64,000 bases of DNA from Archegozetes longisetosus (Eukaryota; Arthropoda; Arachnida; Sarcoptiformes; Trhypochthoniidae), in the NCBI GenBank assembly GCA_018873245.2, contig JAEMBT020000006.1, positions 81,304 to 145,303 of the forward strand, written 5' to 3'. Every line of letters starts with the position of its first letter. The stretch's first letter is position 1. Below, in pieces: positions 1-10,580 of this stretch. Both the position numbers and the translations under genes were made by a program. The notes beneath the pieces are model-generated. The model saw nothing but the letters and a program-made list of their open reading frames with translations, did no database searches and was not told the origin of the DNA.

Positions 1-61
1 TGGGAGGGCACCCCTTTTGCACTTTTTATGTGATATTATCTAAATATATAGTTGGAAGACT

Positions 62-319
62 ACAATTTTTTCATTTTTATCAGTATTTTATGTAAAAAAT
101 AGTATAAAATATGCTATTTTTTTACATATTTTTATGCAATATTTAGGGGGGAGTTAGGGGGTCGTAGACTCGTACTTTCGTACTATTTTGAAAAATATAA
201 TTTTTCATTTTTATCAGTATTTTATGTAAAAAATAGTGTAAAATATGCTATTTTTTACATATTTTTATGACATATTCAGGGGGGAGTTAGGGGGTCGTAG
301 ACTCGTACTTTCGTACTGT
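62..319. repeat. Two tandem copies of a ~133-bp repeat
   Basis: Two direct copies, about 62-186 and 195-319. Each has a T/A-rich first half and ends in a G-run followed by gtcgtagactcgtactttcg, at 161 and 294. The array abuts the premature end of the polymerase gene at 341, so it may mark a recombination or deletion junction, or be internal repeats of the element. The true left end of the element is outside the window. Confidence 0.85.
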
Positions 320-340
320 CCTAGTACCGCCATATATACA

Positions 341-3300
341 CTACTCCTCAGCCTTTGTCTTGAGCCATGTCCTGACGTATTCACGAAATATTCCATCACT
401 TTGAGCAGGATAATGCAATATCTCATAGATTTCAGCCACTTCATATCCTAAACTTATCGCCTTCGATAATTCACAAGTTGTAAAAGTTCCCGTAAAGGTT
501 CTATCAGCGTCTCTATGGTAACAACTGATCTGTACCTGATTTTCAGCACAAGTACGACATAAAGCAAACATTAACTTTCCTTCAATACTGAATGGAAGAA
601 CTGGAAGATATAACTGTATCGGTGGAAGAACTTTACAGCTAACGAATCCAAAGTATTGTTCTAAGTCTCCAAATTCATCAGTAATTACCTCAGGATGACC
701 TAAAGGAAATAATCGATTAGAAAGTACGTATGGGTATAGTGATGTGAAGTCGTAGTAGAGGATGCTTTCATTCTCGCGAACTTTATATGCGAACTTTAAA
801 TTGTTCGTTCGACCACCATGAAGTGCTTTTCTTGGGTTGCAGTGAAGACCATTATCTTTGATGGCTTTTAAATGTTTGATTCGAGGGAATATGTATTCCA
901 CTAGAGCTTCATCATATCTACCATTAAGCATTTCGCCATCAAAAAATTTAGTTTTGTCCCAAAATTCACATTCATAAACGTTCACGAGATATATATTCCT
1001 TTTAGCATAATAATCTTTTTTCTTTTGAGTGGAGAGAGCTTTATTTACATCGTAATTACCACATATTTCATGACCATGATAATAGCAACCCCAGAATTCA
1101 AACGCAATAGCTTCGTACGTCATACCAGTTTCGGAGTCAGTATATGATTCATTTATGAATCCATCGGCAAAATAAGGACCAGTTCGGTATTCTCTTGTAA
1201 TATTTTTCTTGAAAACAGCATATTGTTGGTAATCGAGCCATGCAGTCGCTGATATTGAACTTTTTCTCTGCGAACCATAGCCATCAATCGGGGTTATACC
1301 AATTGTTTTCTCTTCCAATATGTTTGCTCTAAAGTACTCCAGACCAACAGAAGCCAGTGTGAAAGCACGACTCAATGGATCGAGACCTGTTTTAGCTTTA
1401 AATAATTGGCGAAAACTCATAATTGATTGTAAGAGTATAAGTACATCGTTGGCACAATATTTCTCTAAATCTCGTTCAAGATTGAACGTCTCGCCTTTGT
1501 CTTTCATTTCGTCATACCAACTTTGAAGCTTACCAGCACTGTCTTTCTTCATTTTATTTTTGCCAAACATTTCAATTGGTATATCCCCAATCAAACACTC
1601 CAAGTCTTGATATTCAGGTGTGTTGATGTAATGAGGAAAATGTCCTTTCTCTGTATCTTCGAGGTCAAACGCTTTGGGTAATGAGGATAAAGCTTGTTGG
1701 AAAAACAGAAGCGAGTCTATGAATCTCACATTCCCGACATCAATTTTCATTAGTTTCGTTCCCTTCATCACAGGTTCGATATTACGCATTTCACGATCTA
1801 AGATGTCTTTAAAAATCCAATGTCCATCATATCCACTTAGATTATGAGCCACAACAAGAACTTGTCCTTTATTTGATTCCGCAATTTTGGCCAAAGTGTT
1901 GAATATATATTCATTAAACGATGAAACACAATGATCTCCACGATATAATTTATACCCATCCTTACATATATTACAATAATCGCCAGATTTTTGTTTTGTT
2001 ACTGGATTATAGCAGGCATCACATACAATCATTGCTGCTAGAAGATTTGGTTTATGCTTAATTATTTTCTCAGTTGATGGTTTTAACATTGATTCGATAT
2101 CGAATGAAACAATAATTTTCGTTGTTGCGTCTTCTTCTATTAGTTTCTCGGAGTCCAGTTTTTTGAGGTAACAATAATGTGGCTGAACTGTATAGTATTC
2201 CGAACACTTTTTACACTTAAGTTCACCGCATACATGCTCTTTAGAACTCTTGGTGTAAGACGCCTCACAAAGTTGACAAATTTTTACGTATTTACAAATT
2301 TTGTTTTCTAAATGTCGATTGTAGCAACCAAAGTTGGCGAACGTTTTGTTGCATTCATCACAATGCTGAGCAGTTGCGTCGACAATGCAAAGTGTATGAT
2401 AACGACAAAGTTTGCAACCATCCTTACACTGATGAAATTGCGGTAACTTATAGCCTTTATTGCATTTAATGCAGTAATAGGCGGTGTTACGATATGATGT
2501 CATTTCTTTGATGAGATCCCAATGACCACTACCACCAGGACTGAAGAGCAAATAAATCTGTTTTGGTGATTCCGGTCCAACGAAAAGCTGATCTCCAGTT
2601 TTAAAGTTTATAACGATGATTTGAAATCGATTACCAAAATACATTTGAATTAGCTGAACGATTTCAATATCCATCGGTGTATTGAAGCCGAATTCAACGT
2701 CTAATAAGCTTCTTTCCCGTTCCTCATCTGTCGGTTGAATAGTTCCATCAGCGATAAGAATTCGGTGCACTCTTTCAGTAATATTTCTTTGGTATGTTGC
2801 CGCTTGACTATCGTCGCCGTTTAGATTCTCATTTTCGTGAATCAGTTGCTTTTTCGCCATTACATAGTTCCGAATATCGTAACATAATTGTCTCGCCCCC
2901 AATTCCTGCTGTCTTGGTGATTGTATTAAAACTCTCCATTGAGGATGACGGCTATTATCCTTTATATTAAGCTCATGATATTTTACCCCCAAGAACAAAG
3001 CACGATATCCACAACTATTATCTTAAATTATAAAGGAACAATTATATTAAAATTTGAAGATTGATCTATAATTATTTAATTACCGTTGTTTTTGATCACA
3101 ACAATTGACTTTTTATTGATTTTCTCCTGTTCATATGTTTTCGGAGCTTTCGTTGTCTTTCCAGAACCAACCATTCGTTGAGCGATCATAACTTTAACAT
3201 CCAGGATACCATTCAATATTAAATCTTTATTCGATTGACTAACCATAAAAACTTTATTTGAAAATCGTGTTTTATCGAAGTCTTCAATCTTTTCAGGACG

Positions 3301-3852
3301 AAGATAAATAGAAGTACTCAAGGATTCATTTTCAATCTTGGCGCTAAAATAGTCACAACCCTGATGTTGATCTATTAGGTGCCTGATGGCTGCCTCATAA
3401 GAATCGTCTATTTCCCCTTGATATTCCAGAAGATTTGAAGATTTGTGGATATTGTGTGTGACTTGAAAATACGCACGTTTCTCAATACGCCTTAATTTCT
3501 CAACTTCGATTGGGTCCGATTCTTCAACAAGTGTCCAGTTAACGAATTGATTTCTTTCATTATTGGCAGTGGGCAGCTCTTCACCAGAAATGTTTGTATC
3601 TTCATGAGTTGCTGGCTCTTCATCGTCAGAAATGTCAATAACTTCGATATCTTTCTTCGGAACGTATTTTATTACAGATTCTCTTCGGCTCGGACCTGCC
3701 TCATCGTAAACTTTTTCTATTGTCGTAGTTAAGCGAGTTGTATCATTTCTTCCAATTTTTTGCTTTTTTGGAGCAGTAGCCAGTAATGAGACGCCAGCCT
3801 TGCGTTTGCGACTGACTTGCGGTATTGAACTCTCATCTAAAAATTTGTTCAT
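341..3852 (-). pseudogene. Protein-primed-type family B DNA polymerase, 3'-truncated
   Basis: Replicative DNA polymerase of the DNA_pol_B_2 type found in Polintons/Mavericks, adintoviruses and linear plasmids. Exon 3852-3084 gives a lysine-rich N-terminal part. A 62-bp GT-AG intron (3083-3022) joins it in frame to exon 3021-341. In the 885-residue ORF starting at 2998, residues about 176-276 are Cys/His-rich (many CxxC pairs), SFDIES (298) is Exo I, NLSGYDGHW (386) is Exo II, YCANDV is Exo III, and DFTSLYP (750) is palm motif A. The frame stops at 341, soon after motif A. Motif B and the catalytic DTD motif C are absent, and the sequence beyond is a tandem repeat, so the protein cannot polymerise. 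An ATG at 3942, spliced through a 33-bp GT-AG gap (3887-3855), would also be in frame, but that intron would be unusually short. Family assignment is firm; whether virus or transposon is open. Confidence 0.88.
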
Positions 3853-3942
3853 TTCTTATTATTATTTAAAAAAAATGAATGACTTACTTTCACTATCACT
3901 ACTATGGAAGGTGTTTGAAGGTTTGTTCAATTTACCGGACAT

Positions 3943-4805
3943 TTTTGTTCAAAATGATTGAATTAATAAAGCCTAAATGTATCACACGAATATTACTCAA
4001 AGCACTTTAATAAGAGTACACTTAAAAAACAGTAATCGAAATGCTGTTGATATAAGAAATCACAAATTTAAGGCTTCTGCAAAGTGTGAAAACAATTGCA
4101 AAATGATAAATTATCTGCTCTAAATCAAAGTTTTTATACAGATTTTGGAAGTGAAGAGTCCATGTTTAGATCGTTTCTAAAGATTCGATGCTCATATTGG
4201 TTATATTTTGGACACCTGCGTTTATTTTATATTAGAAATCATCTAGTAAAAGGATTAAAATTTAAGAGCTTCGGACCTATTAACAGTAAAATATCTATTG
4301 AGTATCAGAGGATTAAGAAAATAATACTTTAGATATCTTAATCTTTTGGATTCTAATACAAAGCAAAAGCTATTAAATTAAGACGTCTTAATCTTCTGAA
4401 AATAGATATGAACAAGTCATTGAAGTTTAAACACTTTAATCCTTTGAACCCTGATGTGAATCAAAATTTACTGTAGTTTCACGAAATATAAACCAATTAT
4501 ATCGAAGATTTTATCTTTTGAAAGTAAGTTTTGGCATAAATCTGCATAAAAGTAACGTGACTTTGTCACCGAATAATATAAATGAATAACTAAGTAAACT
4601 CTCAGACTGTATACGTATTTATTTTAATTCGCATATTCATTCAAATTATGAATAAATCACTTAAGTGCAAAGAAAATAAAAGTTACAATTTATGTAAATT
4701 TTCAGGATGTAATTTAATTGCAAAATTTTTACATAAAATAAATATCGAAATATTACATCAATTGGGTTATATCATAATAAAAATGATAATATTGTATCTG
4801 AAATT
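3943..4805. other. AT-rich spacer between polymerase and TBP-like gene
   Basis: No convincing gene. Short open frames on the plus strand (4096-4332, 4648-4959) have no recognisable domain, and the second overlaps the TBP-like gene. The spacer holds several near-repeats of a taatctttt/gattaag type motif around 4310-4440 but no clear array. Confidence 0.5.
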
Positions 4806-5353
4806 TTATTTGATATTTTTAGCCTTTAAGACGCCATCTTCGAATAAATATCTGCATACATCATCAAAAGCATTATTGAGATCTTCTTTGCATTTGCCTC
4901 CTGTTATATTTATTATTGAAGAACGAAATATAGTTATTTTACAGACACTTGACCGATAAATTAATCCTGGAAATAATTCTGGTTCGAATGAAGCTGGACA
5001 TCCCATTAAGCCGAACAGTTTTTCCAAATTTATTTCATATCCATTGAACTTAACACTGCCCACCATATTCGCAACTCTTCTATTATTCAACCTCACTTTA
5101 TATCCAATTTTGTGAATTTTACGCGCAAATATTCTTATAGCCCTTGAAGCCTGAAATATGCTTCTACATCCAGTTAATACAAGCTTGCCATTTTGAATAC
5201 TAAACAAGTACTTTTAGGTCTTCTAATACGCATTATTAAAGCGTTCATTTTTTCTGGATTATACTCAATATCCAGTGAGTTATTAACAATAAATTTTAAA
5301 TCTAATTCACAGTTTAAATCAGCACAATAGGTAATATTTGTAATATCAACCAT
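4806..5353 (-). pseudogene. TATA-binding protein (TBP)-like protein, one frameshift
   Basis: Homologue of the saddle-shaped core of TBP, which binds TATA DNA and nucleates the transcription initiation complex. ATG at 5353 opens a 59-codon frame (stop ending at 5174) matching the first stirrup: DLNCELDLKFIV, IEYNPEKMNALIMRIRRP. The match continues in another frame, open from 5207 to 4806: NGKLVLTG, the linker helix, then FEPELFPGLIYR, which is nearly identical to eukaryotic TBP (YEPELFPGLIYR), and the second repeat. The shift lies next to an A-run near 5190. The combined length of about 180 residues equals the conserved TBP core with no N-terminal extension. It sits between the polymerase and PC4-like genes on the same strand. 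Divergence and position argue against a captured host mRNA copy. The shift may be a mutation, an assembly error or a recoding site. Confidence 0.87.
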
Positions 5354-5434
5354 TTTATTAGCAGAAATTCAATCAAATACAAGTATTTTGAAATTAGTAC
5401 ATTGATATAATACTATAATATATATAATATAATA

Positions 5435-6058
5435 TTAACTCAAATCAATGTCACCACATATTTCATCATCAAATTCGTGATTGAAATCCTCATTTGAATC
5501 TTGCACTGGAATTTTATCGTATTGAATTTCCATGACATCGTTGTCAGAAATACTACTTGTTTTATTGTCCAAATTTTCGTGATCTTCACCAAGTATCGTA
5601 CGTGGTTTATTAACCAACATTTGCATATCTCTTATATCTTTCTTAATGAATTTATAATTCTTCGCGAGCAAATAAAGCTCATTTCTGTTAAGTCTATAAA
5701 CTGTTGATTTAGATGGCGTTATAATGTTGATGATGTAATCCTTTCCGGACCAGTTATAAGTATCGATGTATACCTCGCGATTATGTTTTATGAACGAAAC
5801 TTTACGACTTTTTACTCTGATTTCGGCCATAAACCACCTAAATTCTTCCAAACTAAGACAAATACCTCTTCGTAATGATCTTTCACCTTTAAAATCTCGG
5901 ATATCAATGAAGATTTTCTGCTTGGAATTTACAATTCTTTTGCTGACACGAAGTCTTTTCTTGAACTTTGGATATTCTCCTTTCATTGATCTTGATTGAA
6001 GTGTATAAGATGAAATAGTTTCCAATTTTCCAATTTCTTTTTTGCAATAACGACCCAT
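5435..6058 (-). CDS. PC4/p15-like transcriptional coactivator, 207 aa
   Basis: Residues about 48-85 (IFIDIRDFKGER followed by RRGICLSLEEF) match the PC4 single-strand-DNA-binding fold, whose signature in the human protein is VLIDIREYW then GRKGISLNPEQW. PC4 proteins bind ssDNA and stimulate RNA polymerase II initiation with TBP/TFIID. The N-terminus is basic (KKRLRVSKRIVNSKQK); the C-terminal ~60 residues are acidic (NEDFNHEFDDEICGDID). Intact single-exon ORF starting at the first ATG. A TATA-like TATAAAA lies about 25 bp upstream of the ATG on this strand (near 6082), rather close for a normal leader. It is adjacent to the TBP-like gene on the same strand, which fits a transcription-control module of the element. 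Confidence 0.75.
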   Translation of the reverse strand: MGRYCKKEIGKLETISSYTLQSRSMKGEYPKFKKRLRVSKRIVNSKQKIFIDIRDFKGERSLRRGICLSLEEFRWFMAEIRVKSRKVSFIKHNREVYIDTYNWSGKDYIINIITPSKSTVYRLNRNELYLLAKNYKFIKKDIRDMQMLVNKPRTILGEDHENLDNKTSSISDNDVMEIQYDKIPVQDSNEDFNHEFDDEICGDIDLS

Positions 6059-6084
6059 TTTTAAAAATAAGAAACCAATTTTAT

Positions 6085-6230
6085 ATCACTCTACTTTTGA
6101 AACACTAATCAATTTCTTATACATTAAAGTTTCAACAATAGTTTCATCACTTAGTTCAGACAGTGATATTGTAAAGTCTGGATCTTTAATAGGAGCGTGT
6201 TTGAAATCAAATTTAAAATATAAGCACTTT
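6085..6230 (-). other. Short open stretch upstream of the PC4-like gene
   Basis: About 47 codons without an ATG, rich in acidic residues (APIKDPDFTISLSELSDE), ending in a stop just before the PC4-like gene. It could be a terminal exon or gene remnant of the element; no family was recognised. Confidence 0.3.
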
Positions 6231-6768
6231 ATTTAACATAACCACAATACAAATTACATAAGATTTCACAGGATTTTAACACTGGAGTGAAGAGCGAAAA
6301 ATTTAAGAAACACATTTTATAGGAACAATAGGCGGGTTAAATTAGAAAATGTTTTACAATGATAGGCTAAACCTTTTAAGATCAATAGCACATTTAACTA
6401 GCATTGGGAGATTGTATAACTAGGACATACTTAGGCAGGTTTTAAGAGTTGAGATATGCTTATTCTCAGCTGTCTTCATAATTTGTACAGTTGAGACAAG
6501 CATGTGAAGATTTCTTTTGTACAAATAAAAAGTAATCTTGAAATCAGTAATAAATGTTGACATATACGGTGAGTTATGAAAATTAATTTAGCAATATAGG
6601 TTATTACAAAAGTATTTTGGTATAGGTCTAATTAAGAAACTTAGACGTTATTACAATATTTTTATTATCAATGATTGCACTAAAACCACGAAACGCGTTC
6701 AACCAATTAAATTCATTAAAAGTGATGTAATCAATTTTGAGAGGCGTGGCTTGAGTAATTAATTAGTG
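6231..6768. other. AT-rich divergent spacer between the element's minus- and plus-strand genes
   Basis: No ORF with a recognisable product. It separates the leftward gene block (PC4-like, TBP-like, polymerase) from the rightward PC4-like gene and probably contains the divergent promoters. Confidence 0.5.
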
Positions 6769-6779
6769 TATATAAAAGG
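6769..6779 (+). promoter_or_regulatory. TATA box of the rightward PC4-like gene
   Basis: TATATAAAAGG at 6769-6779 lies about 100 bp upstream of the ATG at 6872. A start site about 30 bp downstream (near 6800) would give a leader of about 70 nt. It is a textbook RNA polymerase II TATA box in an element that itself encodes a TBP homologue. Confidence 0.7.
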
Positions 6780-6871
6780 AATAGTTCTCACTTCATTATT
6801 TTTTCATCCCGTTATAGTTAAGAAATTAATATATTTCGTTATTTAATAAATCTTAACGGATCTTTTGATAA

Positions 6872-7168
6872 ATGGCGTTCACTGAACTTTTCTCTAAAGA
6901 TATTAATCAATTTCGATCATTCACCAAAAAAGTTAAAGTTCTACTTTTAATTGAAGCTGGAAAGAAGGACAGTTGTTGGATAGACATCAGATATCATTAC
7001 AAGGGAGAAGATGATATTTATGTGCCTACTAAATTTGGTGTTTGTATTACTCCCGAGGAACTAAATCAGCTTCTTGATAACATGATGAAATTGAATGAAT
7101 GTTCAATAGAAGGAGATAAGAGAATACTCAACTTCAAGAAAAACGACAAGAACTTTGTTTACGACTAG
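6872..7168 (+). CDS. PC4-like protein, 98 aa
   Basis: Small protein with the PC4 core: CWIDIRYHYKGEDD (residues ~35-48) then TKFGVCITPEELNQLL, equivalent to the IDIREYW and GRKGISLNPEQW stretches of human PC4. The length is close to a bare PC4 domain plus a short N-terminal extension. It is intact, has a TATA box, and is transcribed away from the 207-aa PC4-like gene. The two PC4-like proteins share only the motif pattern, so they are an old duplication or separate captures. Likely an ssDNA-binding transcription coactivator or ssDNA-binding protein of the element. Confidence 0.75.
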   Translation: MAFTELFSKDINQFRSFTKKVKVLLLIEAGKKDSCWIDIRYHYKGEDDIYVPTKFGVCITPEELNQLLDNMMKLNECSIEGDKRILNFKKNDKNFVYD

Positions 7169-8054
7169 ACTCTCCGAAAATTTGATGGCAAAGTATCAAC
7201 ATTATCCTTGACTCATAATGAAATTAAAAATATCAATTTTATGAATGATAAAATATTCTCTAAATGCAATTTTAATAAACCTAATTAGATTAAAAATTAA
7301 TTCACAAATAAAACTTGTATGAAAATTCTATTATAATTACTGAATAATAAAATTGAATTCAAATTATTAAATAATTTCTCAATTTTAATTATTATTTATA
7401 CTTTAACTTAACGATTTAGTTTTAATGTTTAAAATATCATCTAGATATAGCTAATTTTGAGTACAGTACTACAGGAAATACAATTTCATATATATGAAGC
7501 CGTTAATCAGCTGGTTATAAGAAGTGACGTATTGTTGAGAGTACAACGTCACAGGAAGTAGAACAAACAGAACTACGTAGTCGAACAGCTGATTTTAGGA
7601 AATGACGTCACATATTCAGGATATATAACATGGTTTAACATTCTATGTAGTCTATCACATTTGATTTAATTATAAAAATTTTAGTTTACAAACTTTAATT
7701 TAAAATTCTAATCACTAAAACTTTTATATTAGATACAATTGATCCTAATCTACAAATTTAAATATAGTAAATTTAGGTTAGGTTGATATAAAAGATTAAT
7801 TAGAATAATTAATTCATAAATTTTAATTATAAAATAAATATAATCTGGTTAGGTTATGTTATGTTGGGTTAGGTTAGGTTAAGTTAGTACACTTAGGTTT
7901 GGGTTGATTAAATAAAAAATTTATTTAGAAAATTTAATTTAGTACTACTTAGGTCGGGTTGGGTTAGGTCTTACATTAGCCTCACAACAGTGCGAAACCG
8001 GAAGTGACATTAGCGGAACTGGAAGTTCCTGATTGACAAACCAGATATCTTCTA
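7169..8054. other. Non-coding stretch with TTAGG-like tract
   Basis: No gene seen. Around 7775-7970 there are irregular runs of GGTTAGGTT and GGTTGGGTTAGG units, resembling degenerate arthropod telomere repeat (TTAGG)n or the common AGGTT-rich tracts of arthropod DNA. The right edge of the virus-like block must lie here or before, but no inverted repeat marking it was found. Confidence 0.5.
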
Positions 8055-8282
8055 CTATCTCCTGATAAATAATGGGGAAACATTCATTTTTATTTCATCA
8101 TGCCATTTCAAAGATTTTACAGCCCTTTCAAATCGTCTAAAGAATTTCAGCGGATCCTCTCCTTTCTTACCTACAAAAGCATTTATAAAATGTTGACGGG
8201 TAGAAATTAAATTATTAGTTAAGCTTCGGCTTACATCAGAAATTGCTTTAGCAGTTAAAGAAACTGCTACTTCTTCTGACAT
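8055..8282 (-). pseudogene. LTR-retrotransposon gag N-terminal fragment
   Basis: 75-residue ORF ending in FVGKKGEDPLKFFRRFERAV and LKWHDEIKMN, the usual start of the gag matrix/capsid region (one long helix, then FxxxFE..A....W.D). It is correctly placed downstream of an LTR and primer-binding site on the same strand, then breaks off. It is a 5'-end relic of a Ty3/Gypsy-type element. Confidence 0.6.
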
Positions 8283-8561
8283 GTTTCAGATTTGGTTTAA
8301 TTACGATTTAGTGTACAAAATTTAATTGAACTTCAGAATGCAATAGCGCATGTATATCAAAACATACTTTCTCAAATAAAAAATACTCTTAAACTTAAAT
8401 TTCAAACCTCATAAAGTTACCAAAACTTTAAGTGAAAGCGTAGTTCACTATCACCACTATTGGGATATTCACAATCAATCTTCGGCCAATTTTCGACCAA
8501 CTCTTCAGCACCTCAATAATTTATGATTTGCTGCGATCTACCCCACTCTTGACACCAAAAT

Positions 8562-8906
8562 TGTCACGATCTTAATGAGTGATTAAGCACTTTTCTTGAA
8601 AATATACTTTATTTAATATAAAGAAAGTAAAACACTTAATATGAGACATCAACTTATGTGTAAGAATACCACAAAAGCTTTTTACTCATATGTCACTCTT
8701 GACCAAAACAAGAGAAGAGTGTATCCTAGAGCTCAAAAGCCTAGTCTTAATATTCCAACAGATTTTGTTTACAAAAATTCATCAAATTGACCATCACATG
8801 CTTTTATGGTTAGAAATTATAGTTGAGTACAGAGATTTCTAGGACAGGTCAAGGATTTAGGAATGGTCACTAATTTAGGAAAGATGAATAATTTGGGTCA
8901 TGTCAC
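8562..8906 (-). mobile_element. 345-bp LTR with primer-binding-site flank
   Basis: On the minus strand the LTR begins TGTGACATGACCC (8906) and ends GATCGTGACA (8562), the usual TG...CA form with short inverted ends TGTGAC/GTGACA. An AATAAAG poly(A)-type signal lies near its end. Immediately downstream, TTTTGGTGTCAAGAGTGGGG is a Gypsy-like tRNA primer-binding site. The gag fragment follows 280 bp later. No partner LTR is in the window. Confidence 0.65.
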
Positions 8907-8943
8907 AGTATCATTCAATGCTTAAGATGTCATCTGTAATTTA

Positions 8944-10060
8944 GTGCCGATTGACTTATATCTGAAACGGAGAGCAATTGATTATTATATAAGGAAAGGA
9001 ATTAGCAATGAACTGGTTTCTAAATATTTTGATGCTTCTGCACTGGATTTGGATAACTATCAGAACACTCAAATAATAGTAGAGCAGCGACACCCCTCTC
9101 AAACAATAAAAATTGAAACTTCGAGTGAGATCTCAAACAACACTTTAACGATATCTTCTGCAAGAGTTTCTGAAAACATCGGCTTGGCATTTATTATATG
9201 GAATGGTGACATCAGAAGGTATTGTAAAAAACTGAAATCTACAAACTATTGTATCCATCTGCAAACAAAACTCTGCACTTCAATCTGCTATTAATTTAAT
9301 TTTAGAGAACTATTCTTCAACAAAATTTACTATTTCAACCGAAAATAATATATTACTTTCTACACTAAAAAATCGCTACACCAAAGATATGACTATCTTT
9401 AATATTCGTAAACAAATGTTTAATGCTATCAAAAGAGGCTTCCGATTCGACCATTACAATAACGATGATATCGTAGACAAAATAACATAAACGAAACGAA
9501 ACTAATCGTAAAATAAACAGCGATAAGCCACAATAGAATAATGTTTGATTATATGTCAACAATCGGCTATTAAAAAACAAATCAGAAACTTTAATATATC
9601 TGTTTAGGAGGAGAGATGGGCCGAATCAGAAATAGAACAAAGAAATTCTTTCCGACAATAGCAGATAAAATTGAAGCAAAGAGATTTGAGCAAAAATTTG
9701 AATTGACGCAGATTCTAACAAACCAAGGAGTCTTTAAAAGCTATCTGCACTACAAAATGAAAATTAAAAACAATTCCTATTGCGATTTCTGAAATGGAGA
9801 AGACTGCAGATCACAGACTTTTGAATTGCGGGAAATTCTACAATGAAAGAGCAGAACTTAATTGAATATTACCTGAAGCGCAATCGGACATATCTGAAAG
9901 AACGAAATTTTTATAATTATTGTTTAGAATTAATTATCATTTAAATTATTTATTATGTACTTAACTAATTCTAAAATTTTGTAAACATCGGGCCCCTTAT
10001 TAGTGTAATAGGAATATGGGCAAAACAAATTGCAATAAATAAATAAACCTAACCTAAACT
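8944..10060 (+). mobile_element. 3' remnant of a non-LTR retrotransposon (RNase H and tail zinc finger)
   Basis: Frame 8944-9294 contains LYLKRRAIDYYIRKG and, further on, ENIGLAFIIWNGDIRR, typical of the reverse-transcriptase tail and RNase H-like domain of I/Jockey-type LINEs. The match continues in other frames through 9590. Around 9705-9800 a frame reads LTNQGVFKSYLHYKMK and NSYCDFC, the usual C-terminal CxxC tail. Several stops and shifts make it dead. The 3' end has AATAAATAAATAAA at about 10035-10048. Confidence 0.6.
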
Positions 10061-10100
10061 CAACCCCATAAGTTGAATATTCTTAGACTTTTGGCTTGTA

Positions 10101-10140
10101 AACACACACACACACACACAAACATATATATATATATATG
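10101..10140. repeat. Compound (CA)n/(TA)n microsatellite
   Basis: About ten CA units followed by about nine TA units; simple-sequence DNA. Confidence 0.95.
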
Positions 10141-10209
10141 AATGTATGTTTGTATGTATATAGAAAATATTTAATTAACTTTAATTCCTCTATAACAAGT
10201 TTAGTGCAA

Positions 10210-10580
10210 CGCAATGACAAACGCAACATAAGAGAGAAACATTGGGTCTCTAAGCGATCCAACGTATTCTCTGGTTAGATTAGGTTTTTCATTTTTGCGG
10301 GCGGCAGTAGCCGCCAGGATCAAGCCTACAGACACATATTCGAACAGTATCACAAAAGGTACAAACGTTATAAATATTTCGTTGATCCTAATACATTGGC
10401 ACACACTCACAATATTGAATCAACCTGGCATTCACTAAAGTCGAAGATCTTTATAGGCGGTGTTCATTATGAGTTTCTTGTTGACTATATTTGTGAATGA
10501 CCTTGGCGTCGTTATTGTAATTCTAATAACCAAGACTTGTTTCTGTCTTTGATTAAAGGCATTAAACGTACTTATTATCA
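10210..10580 (+). pseudogene. ISXO2/Merlin-like transposase C-terminal remnant
   Basis: Plus-strand translation around 10310-10560 reads FEQYHKRYKRYKYFVDPNTL, then AHTHNIESTWHSLKS and YEFLVDYICE, matching the VNHSxxFVDPxTGxHTxxIExxW core of IS1595/ISXO2-type (eukaryotic Merlin) transposases, where the Glu of IES is catalytic. A stop follows the E of CE, and upstream regions contain stops. No terminal repeats were recognised around it. Confidence 0.55.

Noticed and set aside
4096..4332. 78-codon ORF between element genes
   Set aside because: No domain, AT-rich composition, no promoter; likely chance.
7775..7970. True telomere or telomeric fusion point (TTAGG)n
   Set aside because: Units are irregular and the tract is short; such AGGTT-rich runs are common in arthropod non-coding DNA. 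The tract at 36030-36058 is likewise internal to a transposon.
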